Virus record (IMG/VR): IMGVR_UViG_3300025308_000005
Location: 1 to 49,619 of that record
Origin: a virus
Reading direction: 5' to 3' (one strand)
Length of the DNA: 49,619 nucleotides
Each line of letters opens with the position of its first letter. Positions within the stretch are counted from its first letter, which is position 1. The notes beneath the pieces were generated by a model that saw nothing but the letters and a program-made list of their open reading frames with translations, was not told where the DNA came from and did no database searches. This document shows positions 31,489 to 39,449 of this stretch, in pieces. Made by a program: the position numbers and the translations under genes.

Positions 31489-31959
31489 TCAGATCAGCTC
31501 CACGGTGGTGCGACCGATGCCGAGGATGTCGCTGATGGCCCAGCGCGCGTCGCGGCGCAGGTCGTCTATCGGAGTTTCGAGCTGGTCGGTCTGTTTATTA
31601 CCTGCGGCGGTTGTGTCGTAGTCGCGCGTGCGTTCAATCAGCGAGGCCTTGGCCATGCAGCCGACGGCGCGCAAGTAGCGGTGGATATTGATCGAGGTGT
31701 TGTCTACCTCTTCCGCGGGAACGTCAGACAGGATGGCATGCCCTGAGGCGATCTGTGCGATGCGCCATGCTGACAGTTCGGTATTGACCGATGCGATAGC
31801 GTCAATCAGCGCTTCGCGCAGGCGTTCAATGGTGATGGTTGTATCGATGCGCTGCGCTGCGCGTATCTTGTCTGGTTCCACGTCCGGCCAGAATGCGGAG
31901 CTGGTGATGGCTGCTTCTGCTTGAGCTGCTGCGGGTACGGTGACGACGAAGCTGTTCAT
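31489..31959 (-). CDS. L: Head completion protein gpL
   Basis: A 156-residue P2 gpL homologue: FWPDVEPDKIRAAQRIDTTITIERLREALIDAIASVNTEL, then CMAKASLIERTRDYDTTAAGNKQ and RRDARWAISDILGI. It joins after DNA packaging to stabilise the head. The 105-nt gap to M (31960-32064) shows no gene. Confidence 0.92.
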   Translation of the reverse strand: MNSFVVTVPAAAQAEAAITSSAFWPDVEPDKIRAAQRIDTTITIERLREALIDAIASVNTELSAWRIAQIASGHAILSDVPAEEVDNTSINIHRYLRAVGCMAKASLIERTRDYDTTAAGNKQTDQLETPIDDLRRDARWAISDILGIGRTTVELI

Positions 31960-32064
31960 GTGGATGGTGGCCTTCGATTAGTTGGCGGTGGGGGGAGCTT
32001 CTGGAGTGTGGAGACCAGTCCATTCCTTCCGCTCCCCGCCGCCAGGTGCGGGGTCCGCCCGGTG

Positions 32065-32739
32065 TCAGCCGGCGCTATCTGCGCCGGTAGAGTTCTTCAG
32101 CTCGCGCTCGAGCTTTTCGATGTCCTTTTTGACGCCGACCTTGTCGTGCAGACCAAGTGCGCGGCGCATGAAGTCAAGTGCCGTGCCGATCATGGATTTG
32201 TTGCCAGACATGGCGTATCCGATGGCCTTGAAGAGCTTGGCGCGAACCTCGTCCGGCATATCCTCTCCGGCTGTGATCTCTGCCGTCTCCTGTAGCGGCT
32301 CAACCACAAGAACGGCGCCTGCGTCGTGCGCCTTGAGGGCCGCATCGGCCATCTCTTCAGCGATCAGGCAGGCGGTTGTGCGCTTGTACTGGTCAGGCAT
32401 GGACAGCTTGTGTTCGATGGCATAGCGGGCGATCTCCAGCGCTCCGGAGTAGTCTCCGGCATCGATGCGCCAGACCATGACGGTCATCAGAACATCATCC
32501 TGGACGCCGAGTCGGCCTTGCAGAACGCCTTCTACCCATGGCTGATACTCCGGCAGGATCTCGCGCTTGACCTCAGCCTTGCGCTCCATGGACTGGACGT
32601 CCTTGAGGCGGCGGCGATCCTCGGCCAGCGTGAGCAGCATCAGCTCGTAGGCAGTGGCGTCGCGCGTGCCTTTTTCCTCGGCTGCCATCGAGACGGCAGC
32701 CGAGGCGCGCTGGTAGTGTTTACGTGCAGGGCTGCTCAT
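32065..32739 (-). CDS. M: Terminase small subunit gpM
   Basis: A 224-residue P2 gpM homologue that would bind cos and direct packaging with gpP. It starts SSPARKHYQRASAAV and contains YQPWVEGVLQGRLGVQDDVLMTVMVWRIDAGDYSGALEIARYAI (about 65-110), the conserved family block. It lies 2 nt after the capsid gene. Confidence 0.92.
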   Translation of the reverse strand: MSSPARKHYQRASAAVSMAAEEKGTRDATAYELMLLTLAEDRRRLKDVQSMERKAEVKREILPEYQPWVEGVLQGRLGVQDDVLMTVMVWRIDAGDYSGALEIARYAIEHKLSMPDQYKRTTACLIAEEMADAALKAHDAGAVLVVEPLQETAEITAGEDMPDEVRAKLFKAIGYAMSGNKSMIGTALDFMRRALGLHDKVGVKKDIEKLERELKNSTGADSAG

Positions 32740-32741
32740 GA

Positions 32742-33758
32742 TTACCAGGTCGTGACGATGTTCTCGACGACGCAGCCGGCGCGGAAGTCTTCCACGACGT
32801 AGGCTTCGTTGCTGGACTCGTAGTTCTCAATCTGGTCGCGCTTGGCGTTGTCCAGGATGGTGCGGCGGCGCGCACCTTCCTGCCAGTAGATGGACAGGTT
32901 CTTCAGCGGGGTGATCATCAGCGTGTCGGCCGGGATGTACGGGACCTGGATGCCTGGCAGGCCGCCGATGCGCTTCTGGCTGACCAGCATGTCCATCACC
33001 AGCAGGTCTTCCGGGCGCTGGTTCTGGTTGATGATCGGGAAGTATTTGTCGGCCATCAGCGCGGTGCCGCAGATCACGACCAGGCTGGGGTCTTGCTGGA
33101 AGGTCGGGTCGATCAGGTTGTTGCGGGCGTCGAACACCAGGGCGTCCAGGTTCTCGTAGTCATGGCCTGCGGCAGCGCCGACCTTGATGACGCCGGATGC
33201 GGCAACCACTTCGGACATGACGCGAGCAACAGCATTTTCGCGGTAGTGCTGGATCCAGCCCTTGTTGACGTCCTGCAGCAGCGGGTTGGCGACGCGGTCG
33301 GTGGTGGCGGCGACGGATGTGCCGTTGAAGCCGATCATGATGCGATCCAGGGCTTGGCGCTTGACGATCACATCGCGCAGCCTTGCCTGGAAGTCCTGGA
33401 ACTTGGCCCAAGCGTCGATGGTGGCGTACTTGATTGCGGTGTCGAAATCGGTCTTCTCGCAGCGGTATGTGTTGCTGTCCAGTGCGTGCAGTTCGCGCGG
33501 CACGCGGTCTGCGTTGGCGGTGTTGGTGCGTCCGGCGATGGTGCCTGCGGCATCCATGCCGATCTTTTCGCCTTCCTGCTCCATCACGCCGATGACGTTG
33601 ATGGATTTCAGGAATTCACTGGAGAGCTGGATGCGCTCTTCCAGCTTTTGCTGGACGGTCGGTGTGACGACGAATTTCTCGTTTACGGACGGGACGCCGT
33701 TCAGTTCGGCCAGGGTGGCGAAGTAGGAATTGATCTGCTTACGGGTTTCGAGGCGCAT
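32742..33758 (-). CDS. N: Major capsid protein gpN
   Basis: A 338-residue P2 gpN homologue: LETRKQINSYFATLAELNGV at the start, LSSEFLKSINVIGVMEQEGEKIGM and IDAWAKFQDFQARLRDVIVKRQALDRIMIGFNG in the body. P2 N is 357 residues and is cleaved at the N-terminus by gpO. The N-arm and E-loop regions are recognisable by order only. Confidence 0.95.
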   Translation of the reverse strand: MRLETRKQINSYFATLAELNGVPSVNEKFVVTPTVQQKLEERIQLSSEFLKSINVIGVMEQEGEKIGMDAAGTIAGRTNTANADRVPRELHALDSNTYRCEKTDFDTAIKYATIDAWAKFQDFQARLRDVIVKRQALDRIMIGFNGTSVAATTDRVANPLLQDVNKGWIQHYRENAVARVMSEVVAASGVIKVGAAAGHDYENLDALVFDARNNLIDPTFQQDPSLVVICGTALMADKYFPIINQNQRPEDLLVMDMLVSQKRIGGLPGIQVPYIPADTLMITPLKNLSIYWQEGARRRTILDNAKRDQIENYESSNEAYVVEDFRAGCVVENIVTTW

Positions 33759-33797
33759 CTTGTTCTCCAGTAGTTTTGTTGGGTTGGGTTTGTTCGA

Positions 33798-34598
33798 TCA
33801 GCAATCTGTCTTGATTGCGCCGGTTGTGCCGGTTGCAGCTGGGCGCTTCTCGGTGCCGTCAGGCATGGCGTCTACCTGCGCTTTGAAGGCCGTGAATTCA
33901 GCCCGATCCTTCTCGGATGCGGCGGTGAGTTCGGCAATCTTCTGGTTTGCCGCGGTCAGATCATTGCTGGTGGCGGTGAATTTTTCGAGCAGCTCTTTCT
34001 GGCTGACAGCGACGGCTTCGACGGCGAGTCCAATGTCGGTGAATCTGGATTCGTCGGTCTTGGCCTTGAAGTTGAGCAGCTCCTTGACCTTGGTCAGCAG
34101 GCTGAAACCGGCGGTTTTTTCTTCGCCGGTCTCGAACTCAACGGTCACTTCGTCGCTGAATGAAAATACGCCATCCTTGCCGGCCGAGAACTTCATGGTC
34201 TCGGTGCCGAGGCTGGCTGGTGTGTCGGTGAAAGCTAGGCCGGTCAGGTAGGCGAAGCCCTTGCCGACGAAGTTGGCGACGACCTCGATGGAGGCGAACA
34301 GTTTCTTTCCGGCTGACTGCATGGCGACAACCGCGTCGCTGGCATCCACGACGGCCATCAGTTGCAGCTTCTTCTCGCCGAATATTTCGGATTCCTGTGT
34401 GCTTAGGGAAACAACCTGTCCCTGCGCGCTGAATGTGCCCTCTGGCGAGAAGGACAGCAGGTGTTCCAGGTTTGCCTGTGCGGTGTAGACCTTCGGGTCG
34501 TACTTTGCTGCCATCTGCAGGATCCAGTCGCGGCTGATGTTGCGACCGTCGATGGTTTGTCCTTCGGTGGCGATGACGAATGGCTTGGAGCGTGGCAT
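33798..34598 (-). CDS. O: Scaffold/protease gpO
   Basis: A 266-residue P2 gpO homologue combining an N-terminal serine protease (MPRSKPFVIATEGQTIDGRNISRDW, with Asp, His in QANLEHLLS and a later Ser) and a C-terminal coiled-coil scaffold (about 175-250). It guides assembly of gpN shells and cleaves itself and N. It is the first gene of the leftward capsid transcript and is divergent from P across the Ogr site at 34679. Confidence 0.92.
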   Translation of the reverse strand: MPRSKPFVIATEGQTIDGRNISRDWILQMAAKYDPKVYTAQANLEHLLSFSPEGTFSAQGQVVSLSTQESEIFGEKKLQLMAVVDASDAVVAMQSAGKKLFASIEVVANFVGKGFAYLTGLAFTDTPASLGTETMKFSAGKDGVFSFSDEVTVEFETGEEKTAGFSLLTKVKELLNFKAKTDESRFTDIGLAVEAVAVSQKELLEKFTATSNDLTAANQKIAELTAASEKDRAEFTAFKAQVDAMPDGTEKRPAATGTTGAIKTDC

Positions 34599-34678
34599 GT
34601 TCGTTTCCTCGTTAGTGAGCAGGTGAAATTAGTGCGCCAATAGTCCGGGGGTTGCGGCATGCCGCGCAACTCGTGCAT

Positions 34679-34701
34679 GTTGTGTTCGGCGATTCCACAA
34701 C
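34679..34701. promoter_or_regulatory. Shared Ogr site for divergent O and P promoters
   Basis: GTTGTG-N11-CACAAC inverted repeat identical to the FI copy, in the 147-nt gap between the divergent O and P genes. P2 has divergent late promoters PO and PP in the same place. Leftward, an ACTATT -10-like hexamer lies 35-40 nt on; rightward, TAGCCT lies 33-38 nt on. One symmetric site could serve both directions. The rightward +1 would coincide with the P start codon. Confidence 0.75.
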
Positions 34702-34745
34702 TCGCCACTGGCGGCGCGTGTTTTGCTGGCTGATAGCCTCCGCGC

Positions 34746-36500
34746 ATGAATTCGAACGCAGACATGGATCCACGCTGGCAGGCCAGATCGCTCTTTTGGC
34801 AGGGGTGGCGAATCGCGCGCATCGCCGAAGAGCTGCACGTAAAGCCGGGGACGATCCACTCGTGGAAGCGGCGCGATAAGTGGGACGACACTGCGCCGCT
34901 CGATCGCGTTGAGTTATCCATCGAGGCACGCCTGATCGCGCTACTGGCCAAGGCCGAAAAAGAGGGCAAGGACTACAAGGAGATCGATCTGCTCGGGCGC
35001 CAGATGGAGAGGATGTCCAGGGTGCGCAAACACGATAAAACCGGGAACGAGGCAGACCTGAATCCGAAGGTGGAGAACCGCAACAAGGGCCAGAAGAAGC
35101 CGCCGACGCGCAATGCGATCAGCGAAGAGCAGCAGGAGCGTCTTGTCGAAGCCTTCATGGAAGAGCTGTTTCCGTATCAGAAGAACTGGTACAGGGAGGG
35201 GTTGGTCCAGCGCGTGCGCAACTTGCTCAAGAGTCGGCAGATCGGCGCGACCTGGTATTTCGCCCGTGAGGGGCTGGTCGATGCGCTGGAGACAGGGCGC
35301 AATCAGATTTTCCTGTCGGCGTCGAAGGCGCAGGCCCATGTGTTCAAGGGCTACATCAAGCAGTTCGCCGCCGAGAAAGCTGATGTCGAACTGCAAGGAG
35401 ATCCGATCGTGCTGCCAAACGGGGCGACGCTGTACTTCCTTGGAACGAATAGCCGCACCGCACAGAGTTATCACGGCAACCTGTATATGGACGAGTATTT
35501 CTGGATCCCGAAGTTTCAGGAGTTTCGCAAGGTCGCCTCCGGCATGGCGATGCACAAGCACTGGAGGCTGACATATTTCTCCACCCCATCTGCGCAGTCT
35601 CACGAGGCCTTTCCGTTCTGGGCTGGCGAGCTATTCAATCGCGGCCGGGCCAAGGATCAGCGCATAGCGCTGGATGTGACGCATGCCGCGCTGAAGGATG
35701 GCCGCTTGTGCGAGGACGGGCAGTGGCGGCAGATCGTGACGGTGTTGGATGCGGTAGATGGCGGATGCGACCTGTTCGATATCGATCAGCTTCGCCTGGA
35801 CTACAGCCCGGAAGAATTCGCCAACCTGCTGATGTGCGAATTCATCGACGACGGACAGAGCGTTTTTCCGTTGGCAGATATGCAGCGCTGCATGGTGGAT
35901 TCGTGGGTGGTATGGGCCGACGATTTTAAGCCGCTTGCTCCGCGCCCATTCGGTTCTCGTGAGGTGTGGATCGGATACGACCCATCGCATACCGGCGACA
36001 GCGCCGCGATGGTGGTGATTGCACCTCCGCTGGTGCAGGGCGGGAAGTTCCGCATGCTGGATCGCGTGCAGTTCAAGGGCATGGATTTCGAGGAACAGGC
36101 AAACCGTATCCGCAAGGTGACCGAGTGCTACAACGTGACCTACATCGGAATCGACACCACGGGAATCGGTCAGGGTGTCTACCAGCATGTGATCCAGTTT
36201 TTCCCTGGCGCGCGGTCGTTCAACTACTCGGTGGATGTCAAGGTGCGCCTGGTACTGAAGGCTAAGGACGTGATCACCAAGGGTCGCCTCGAGTTCGATG
36301 CCGGGTGGACCGATGTGGCAGCTTCCTTCATGGCAATCAAGAAAACCATGACGGCCAGCGGTCGGCAGGTCACTTTCGAGGCGGGGCGCTCGGAGGAAAC
36401 CAGTCATGCGGATCTGGCCTGGGCAACGATGCACGCATTATCGAATGAGCCGCTGGAAGGCGGCACCTCTACCAACTCTTCCATCATGGAGATCTGCTAA
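34746..36500 (+). CDS. P: Terminase ATPase subunit gpP
   Basis: A 584-residue large terminase of the P2 type. In order: an N-terminal helix-turn-helix (IARIAEELHVKPGTIHSWKRRDKW, about 22-45), an ATPase domain with the variant Walker A LLKSRQIGATWYFA (about 157-170) and Walker B LYMDEYFW (about 246-253), and a C-terminal RNase H-like nuclease (GYDPSHTGDSAAMVVI, YIGIDTTGIGQGVYQ). It packages DNA into procapsids with M. It is the first gene of the rightward P-Q-dam unit. Confidence 0.95.
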   Translation: MNSNADMDPRWQARSLFWQGWRIARIAEELHVKPGTIHSWKRRDKWDDTAPLDRVELSIEARLIALLAKAEKEGKDYKEIDLLGRQMERMSRVRKHDKTGNEADLNPKVENRNKGQKKPPTRNAISEEQQERLVEAFMEELFPYQKNWYREGLVQRVRNLLKSRQIGATWYFAREGLVDALETGRNQIFLSASKAQAHVFKGYIKQFAAEKADVELQGDPIVLPNGATLYFLGTNSRTAQSYHGNLYMDEYFWIPKFQEFRKVASGMAMHKHWRLTYFSTPSAQSHEAFPFWAGELFNRGRAKDQRIALDVTHAALKDGRLCEDGQWRQIVTVLDAVDGGCDLFDIDQLRLDYSPEEFANLLMCEFIDDGQSVFPLADMQRCMVDSWVVWADDFKPLAPRPFGSREVWIGYDPSHTGDSAAMVVIAPPLVQGGKFRMLDRVQFKGMDFEEQANRIRKVTECYNVTYIGIDTTGIGQGVYQHVIQFFPGARSFNYSVDVKVRLVLKAKDVITKGRLEFDAGWTDVAASFMAIKKTMTASGRQVTFEAGRSEETSHADLAWATMHALSNEPLEGGTSTNSSIMEIC

Positions 36501-37550
36501 ATGAAACAATCGAAACGCAATAAATTCAATGTCGGCGTGCAGCCTGACACCGCGCAGAATCAACCGGCGACAGCCAGGGCGGAGACCTTTACGTTCGGCG
36601 ATCCGGAGGCGGTGCTCGATAAGCGCGAGCTGCTGGATTATCTGGAGTGCGGTCAGGCCGGAAAGTGGTGGGAGCCGCCGATCTCAATGGACGGTCTGGC
36701 GAAGAGTGCGCGCGCGGCGGTTCATCATTCAAGCCCGATGTATGTGAAGCGCAACATCCTGACGTCCTGCTATATCCCGCACCGACTGCTGTCGCGCACT
36801 GATTTCTCGAGGTACGCGCTGGAATACCTGACTTTCGGCAACAGCTATCTGGAGCGCCGCGACTCGCTCACCGGTAGGCCGCTGAAGCTACAGCCCGCGC
36901 TGGCCAAGTTCATGCGCCGTGGCGTGGATGATCTCGACCAGTATTACTTCATCAACAACTGGTATCAGGAGCACGAGTTCAAGCGCGGGTCGATCTTCCA
37001 CCTGATGGAGCCGGACATCAATCAGGAGATCTACGGCGTCCCGGAATATATCCCGGCGCTGCACTCTGCCTGGCTAAATGAGGCGGCGACCCTGTTCCGT
37101 CGCCGATACTACAAGAACGGCAGTCACGCCGGATTCATTCTCTATATGACCGATGCGGCTCAGAAACAGGACGATGTCGACAACCTGCGCACCGCGCTCA
37201 AGAACTCGAAGGGGCCAGGCAATTTCCGCAACCTGTTCATGTATGCGCCGAACGGAAAGAAGGACGGCATCCAGTTGATCCCGGTCGCCGAGGTGGCGGC
37301 GAAGGACGAGTTCCTGAATATCAAGAACGTGACCCGCGACGATATGCTCGCCATGCACCGGGTGCCGCCCCAGCTGATGGGTGTGATTCCAAACAATACA
37401 GGCGGTTTCGGTGATTCCGAGAAGGCCGCGGCGGTGCTGTCCGCTATCGAGATCGCTCCGCTGCAGGAGCGCATGAAGGAGCTGAATGACTGGATAGGCG
37501 AGGAAGTAATCCGGTTCAAGCCGTTCGAACTCGCCAAGAGTGCGGCTTAA
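36501..37550 (+). CDS. Q: Portal protein gpQ
   Basis: A 349-residue P2 gpQ homologue: CGQAGKWWEPPISMDGLAKSARAAVHHSSPMYVKRNIL (about 50-90), LEYLTFGNSYLERRDS and RRRYYKNGSHAGFILYMTD. It forms the dodecameric channel at the head vertex for DNA passage. It starts directly after the P stop, so the two are translationally coupled. Confidence 0.95.
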   Translation: MKQSKRNKFNVGVQPDTAQNQPATARAETFTFGDPEAVLDKRELLDYLECGQAGKWWEPPISMDGLAKSARAAVHHSSPMYVKRNILTSCYIPHRLLSRTDFSRYALEYLTFGNSYLERRDSLTGRPLKLQPALAKFMRRGVDDLDQYYFINNWYQEHEFKRGSIFHLMEPDINQEIYGVPEYIPALHSAWLNEAATLFRRRYYKNGSHAGFILYMTDAAQKQDDVDNLRTALKNSKGPGNFRNLFMYAPNGKKDGIQLIPVAEVAAKDEFLNIKNVTRDDMLAMHRVPPQLMGVIPNNTGGFGDSEKAAAVLSAIEIAPLQERMKELNDWIGEEVIRFKPFELAKSAA

Positions 37551-37632
37551 AAGACGGTGCGACCTGGTCGGTGCGTCAACACCGAACAGGCCACCTCCGG
37601 CAGAGCGATCCTGCGTTTGGCTAAAGCACCAT

Positions 37633-37648
37633 CACCGTGCGCACGGTG
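37633..37648. repeat. Perfect 16-bp palindrome before the methylase gene
   Basis: CACCGTGC-GCACGGTG, extended by imperfect pairing of the flanking GCACCAT and GTGCC. It sits 37 nt before the methylase ATG and after Q. With no T-run it is not a terminator. It could be a protein-binding site or an RNA hairpin regulating methylase translation. Confidence 0.6.
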
Positions 37649-37684
37649 GTGCCGAGGCTACCACAAATAGCAGGAGTGATCACA

Positions 37685-38491
37685 ATGCAGGCGAATCCAA
37701 TCATCCCATGGCTTGGCGGTAAGCGCCGTCTGGCAAGCAAGCTAATCCCTCTGTTTCCTCCGCATGAGTGCTACGTCGAAGTATTTGCCGGCGGCGCAGC
37801 GCTGTATTTCCTCCGACCGGTTCCGGCCGACGTAGAGGTGCTCAATGACGTCAACGGAGAGCTGACCAATCTGTACCGAGTGGTGCAGCATCACCTCGAA
37901 GAATTCGTTCGGCAGTTCAAGTGGGCGTTGTCCAGTCGACAGATATTCAAGTGGCACCAGATGACCAACCCGGAGACTCTGACAGATATCCAGCGTGCCG
38001 CCCGGTTCTTCTACCTGCAGCACCATGCCTTCGGCGGCAAGGTGGATGGCCAGAACTACGGCACGGCCACCACAGCGCCGACGATCAATCTGCTACGCAT
38101 CGAAGAGAATCTGTCCGCCGCCCACCTTCGGATGGCATCCGGTACCAACATCGAGAACATGAACTGGTTGGAATGTATGAAGCGCTACGACCGCGCCCAC
38201 ACATTCTTCTACTGCGACCCGCCCTACTGGCAGACCGAAGGCTATGGCGTCCCGTTTGAATTCGACCAATACGAGCAGATGGCCGAGTTCATGAAGACGT
38301 GCAAGGGCAAGGTGATGGTCAGCATCAACGATCATCCGGACATCCGGCGTGCCTATGCAGGCCTGACGATCTTCGATGGCAAGGCGCTGGACATCAAGTA
38401 CAGCGTCGGCAATGCCCAGCGCGAGCCGTCCACCAGCAGCGAGCTGATCATCACCAACTACGACCCGAACAACATGGGCGGCCTGTTCTAG
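37685..38491 (+). CDS. dam: Adenine-specific DNA methyltransferase (D12/Dam class)
   Basis: A 268-residue N6-adenine methylase, start ATG at 37685 with AGGAG upstream (the longer in-frame start crosses the palindrome). N-terminal motif X PWLGGKRRLA, SAM-binding motif I VEVFAGGAALYF (about 32-43) and catalytic motif IV FYCDPPYWQ (about 178-186) define the D12 class. Phage Dam-like enzymes usually methylate GATC to evade host restriction or to time packaging; the target here is not known. It is co-transcribed with P and Q and followed by a strong terminator. Confidence 0.9.
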   Translation: MQANPIIPWLGGKRRLASKLIPLFPPHECYVEVFAGGAALYFLRPVPADVEVLNDVNGELTNLYRVVQHHLEEFVRQFKWALSSRQIFKWHQMTNPETLTDIQRAARFFYLQHHAFGGKVDGQNYGTATTAPTINLLRIEENLSAAHLRMASGTNIENMNWLECMKRYDRAHTFFYCDPPYWQTEGYGVPFEFDQYEQMAEFMKTCKGKVMVSINDHPDIRRAYAGLTIFDGKALDIKYSVGNAQREPSTSSELIITNYDPNNMGGLF

Positions 38492-38555
38492 GCTCTCACC
38501 GCCCAGGGCGCTCGTCGCCCGGTCTAGCCCATCCCGCAACCCGCACCACCCTCCG

Positions 38556-38590
38556 CCGCCAGCCCGCAATCCGGGCCTGGCGGCTTTTTT
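38556..38590 (+). terminator. Terminator of the P-Q-dam unit
   Basis: CCGCCAG-CCCG and CGGGCCTGGCGG form a long GC-rich stem (10-11 bp, one bulge) around AATC, followed by CTTTTTT. It stops the rightward late transcript before the presumed cos/att region. Confidence 0.85.
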
Positions 38591-38676
38591 CGTCCACCTC
38601 CACCCGCCGCGCGCACTCGTGACCCCGCCACGCCCGCCCGCTTTATGGGTGGGTATTCGTGCAGGCGCATGAGCCG

Positions 38677-38717
38677 GCGTGCTGCGCCTCACGTGGGCGG
38701 CCGGGGGCGCAGCACGC
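38677..38717. other. Candidate cos region
   Basis: GCGTGCTGCGCC (38677-38688) and its perfect complement GGCGCAGCACGC (38706-38717) flank 17 nt; the right half lies in GGCGGCCGGGGGCGCAGCAC (38696-38715), which loosely resembles the P2 cohesive end as I remember it (GGCGAGGCGGGGAAAGCAC). P2 cos lies beyond Q, as here. Two imperfect direct repeats starting TTTATGGG (38642 and 38720) flank it. The cos call is inference from position and resemblance. Confidence 0.4.
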
Positions 38718-38805
38718 TGTTTATGGGCTCGTGCACTTTGGTGCGCATAGCTTGCGCACCTGCATGCCAACTACGCTCTCTGATTCTTGGTGTGGAATTT
38801 AATGA

Positions 38806-39110
38806 AGGCCATCGGAAAAAGGTAATTTTGGTAATGACTCCAAAAAACAAACAGCAACTACATGATAATTAAAGAGGTTATGAATTACCTTTGCCTGGTC
38901 ACAAATGGTAATTAAAAAGGTAATTATTCTATAAGTACATGATATATAGAGGAAAATTATTTTTATTAAATTACACTTATAAACAGTAATCTGATTACCT
39001 ATTTATTACTAAAAAATTACCTTTTCCATTATTGCTAGAAAGCCCTACAGACAAGGCTTACAGCGGTTTTTCTGGAAAAAATTACCAAAATTACCTTTTT
39101 CCGATGGCCT
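38806..39110. repeat. AT-rich inverted-repeat region with nine GGTAAT motifs
   Basis: A perfect 30-bp inverted repeat (38806-38835 and 39081-39110) encloses 245 bp of very AT-rich DNA. GGTAAT occurs at 38821, 38830, 38907 and 38919 on the plus strand and 38884, 38994, 39016, 39081 and 39090 on the minus strand. Such iterons in AT-rich DNA, in a phage with a P4-alpha-like initiator that binds repeated ori motifs, suggest a replication origin. No gene lies from 38492 to 39394. Imperfect matching sequence (GTGCGCA...GCGCAC, GCATGCC) continues outside both arms. Confidence 0.55.
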
Positions 39111-39328
39111 CATAAATTCTGCGGAAATCCTCGCGCATGACGTGCAGGCATGCGTGCGCGTATATGTTGCGCACGATCATTCACATGCGGGTGATGGGTG
39201 ATGGATGGGATGGTGATCCTGCGGATGAGGCTGCCTTGGTGCTATCCTGCAATCGATCGAGAAAAGATAATTTCGGGAGGGATCAGTTGCTACCACGCCA
39301 GTCCAGAGGAAGGTTGTTTTTACAGCTC

Positions 39329-39345
39329 ATCTTAGACGCGTCTAA
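39329..39345. repeat. Candidate integrase arm site near attR
   Basis: ATCTTAGAC (39329-39337), the same 9-mer as at 898-906 near attL, overlaps the perfect 14-bp palindrome TTAGACGCGTCTAA (39332-39345). It is 78 nt left of the attR core on the phage side. Confidence 0.5.
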
Positions 39346-39353
39346 TAACGGCA

Positions 39354-39387
39354 ATAAAAAAGGAGCTAGGCTTGCGCCTAACTCCTT
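39354..39387 (-). terminator. Terminator behind the tRNA-Asn fragment
   Basis: A 12-bp stem (one mismatch) with loop GCAA on the minus strand, ending in TTTTTT. It lies directly downstream of the tRNA 3' end, so the phage carries the tRNA 3' half together with a terminator, as expected for a phage that restores the tRNA gene it enters. Confidence 0.8.
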
Positions 39388-39394
39388 GTTTATT

Positions 39395-39449
39395 TGGCTC
39401 CCCGACCTGGACTCGAACCAGGGACCTGCGGATTAACAGTCCGGCGCTC
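39395..39449 (-). pseudogene. tRNA-Asn 3' fragment
   Basis: The minus strand reads GAGCGCCGG, anticodon arm with GTT, variable loop, TPsiC arm (GGTTCGAGTCC) and acceptor 3' strand GGGGAG ending with CCA. The 5' acceptor strand and most of the D arm are missing: after 39449 the sequence no longer matches a tRNA. It includes the attR core. It is therefore a partial copy, not a working tRNA. Confidence 0.85.
39423..39441. other. attR core (right prophage attachment site)
   Basis: An exact copy of the 19-mer at 763-781, lying in the anticodon arm of the tRNA-Asn fragment. Identity with tRNA-Asn continues 8 nt further right (39442-39449), that is, on the chromosomal side. Confidence 0.85.

Larger units (their letters stand above)
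763..39441. mobile_element. P2-type prophage carrying a DGR
   Basis: A 19-bp perfect direct repeat bounds a 38.7-kb block. The block has an integrase at one end, a repressor region, a replication protein, an Ogr-type activator, a full set of P2-family head and tail genes, a lysis cassette, and a diversity-generating retroelement between the tail-fibre genes and the sheath gene. No structural gene looks broken, so the prophage may be functional. The gene order of the late region matches P2 (D, U, T, E, FII, FI ... I, J, W, V ... S, R, lysis, X, L, M, N, O, P, Q). The att site lies beside Q and the presumed cos, not between ogr and C as in P2, and the primase is P4-like and not gpA-like. Confidence 0.9.

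Noticed and set aside
38806-39110. CRISPR array in the AT-rich repeat region
   Set aside because: The repeats are 6-bp motifs and one inverted pair with no regular spacing; no cas genes are present in the window.
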